From assembly GCA_003531115.1 (NCBI GenBank), contig DQHT01000074.1, positions 1-21,540 on the forward strand: 21,540 nt of DNA, written 5' to 3'. Positions 21,345 to 21,540 of this stretch are shown here, one piece after another (position 1 is the stretch's first letter; every line of letters begins with the position of its first letter). A program made the position numbers and the translations under genes. The DNA comes from Bacteroidota bacterium (GTDB lineage: Bacteria; Bacteroidota; Bacteroidia; UBA8524). The notes beneath the pieces are model-generated. The model did no database searches and had not been told where the DNA came from. It saw nothing but the letters and a program-made list of their open reading frames with translations.

Positions 21345-21540
21345 ATGAAGAAAATTCTCCTCCCCCTGTGGGTCTTTTGTTTCTCCCTGACCCTCGTGGC
21401 CCAGGATGAGACACGCCCTGTTTTTTCAGAAGACGAACTTTATATTGGTCTCACGAAAGAGGCGGCCGTGGCTATAGTCACGGAAAGCGGAAGAGTAAAC
21501 CGGCAGGCATTCCTTACTCAGTTTTCAACGATCATTGCCG
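21345..21540 (+). CDS. secreted protein, 5' part only
   Basis: The ATG at 21345 opens a frame that runs to the window end without a stop (65 codons). It begins MKKILLPLWVFCFSLTLVAQ, a clear signal peptide cleaved after AQ, then DETRPVFSEDELYIGLTKEA and AVAIVTESGRVNRQAFLTQFS. The alternating pattern after the cleavage site could be the start of a metal-dependent glucosaminidase or similar enzyme, but the piece is too short to identify. The promoter is complete, so this is a real gene start. Confidence 0.75.
   Translation, partial: MKKILLPLWVFCFSLTLVAQDETRPVFSEDELYIGLTKEAAVAIVTESGRVNRQAFLTQFSTIIA

Overview
The window looks like the chromosome of a member of the Bacteroidota, probably the class Saprospiria or a close relative. 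The evidence is the style of the genes and promoters: a TonB-dependent receptor with an N-terminal carboxypeptidase-regulatory-like domain, a Rho factor with a long Arg/Glu/Pro-rich disordered insertion, a eukaryotic-type citrate synthase, secreted proteins whose signal peptides end in AQ, few Shine-Dalgarno sequences, and repeated exact matches to the Bacteroidota -7 box TAnnTTTG just upstream of genes. There are no tRNA or rRNA genes, transposases, phage genes or CRISPR arrays. Codon use looks even, so this is core chromosome rather than an island.

Layout. 1-2026: a small zinc-ribbon membrane protein (-), then citrate synthase (+) with a promoter and a clear terminator. 2025-7165 (-): three tandem, mutually related secreted proteins of unknown function, followed by a TonB-dependent receptor with a CxxC in its plug. 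A cluster of TTAGA/TCTAA half-sites lies just before the receptor. 7254-9097 (-): rho with its own terminator. 9273-13386 (+): a microaerobic/copper module made of an FNR-type regulator with four candidate iron-sulfur cysteines, a good FNR-type box, a degenerate universal-stress-like protein, the copper ATPase CcoI, and the 48-residue cbb3 assembly protein CcoS. The last three open frames are joined by ATGA overlaps. 13397-13463: an inverted repeat of G-rich heptamers between convergent genes. 13463-16325 (-): the unit rpoN, a PAP2-like membrane protein, and a PaaG-like enoyl-CoA hydratase/isomerase. 16401-17915 (+): asnS, divergent from rpoN across a 20-bp perfect dyad that carries a -7 box on each strand. 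17916-18187: a structured noncoding stretch with a possible small RNA. 18188-21283: ppx (+), a UbiA-family prenyltransferase (-), and a geranylgeranyl-reductase-like flavoprotein (+) divergent from it. The window ends inside a secreted protein that has a full Bacteroidota-type promoter.

How the genes work together. The clearest functional unit is fnr-usp-ccoI-ccoS: an oxygen-sensing regulator beside genes that load copper into, and mature, the high-affinity cbb3 oxidase. The ubiA/GGR pair looks like a prenyl-lipid pair driven from a compact symmetric promoter region. The rest is housekeeping (TCA cycle, termination, sigma-54, tRNA charging, polyphosphate). The parts least explained by known families are the three tandem secreted paralogues, the candidate operator before the TonB receptor, the heptamer hairpin after ccoS, and the noncoding stretch between asnS and ppx.
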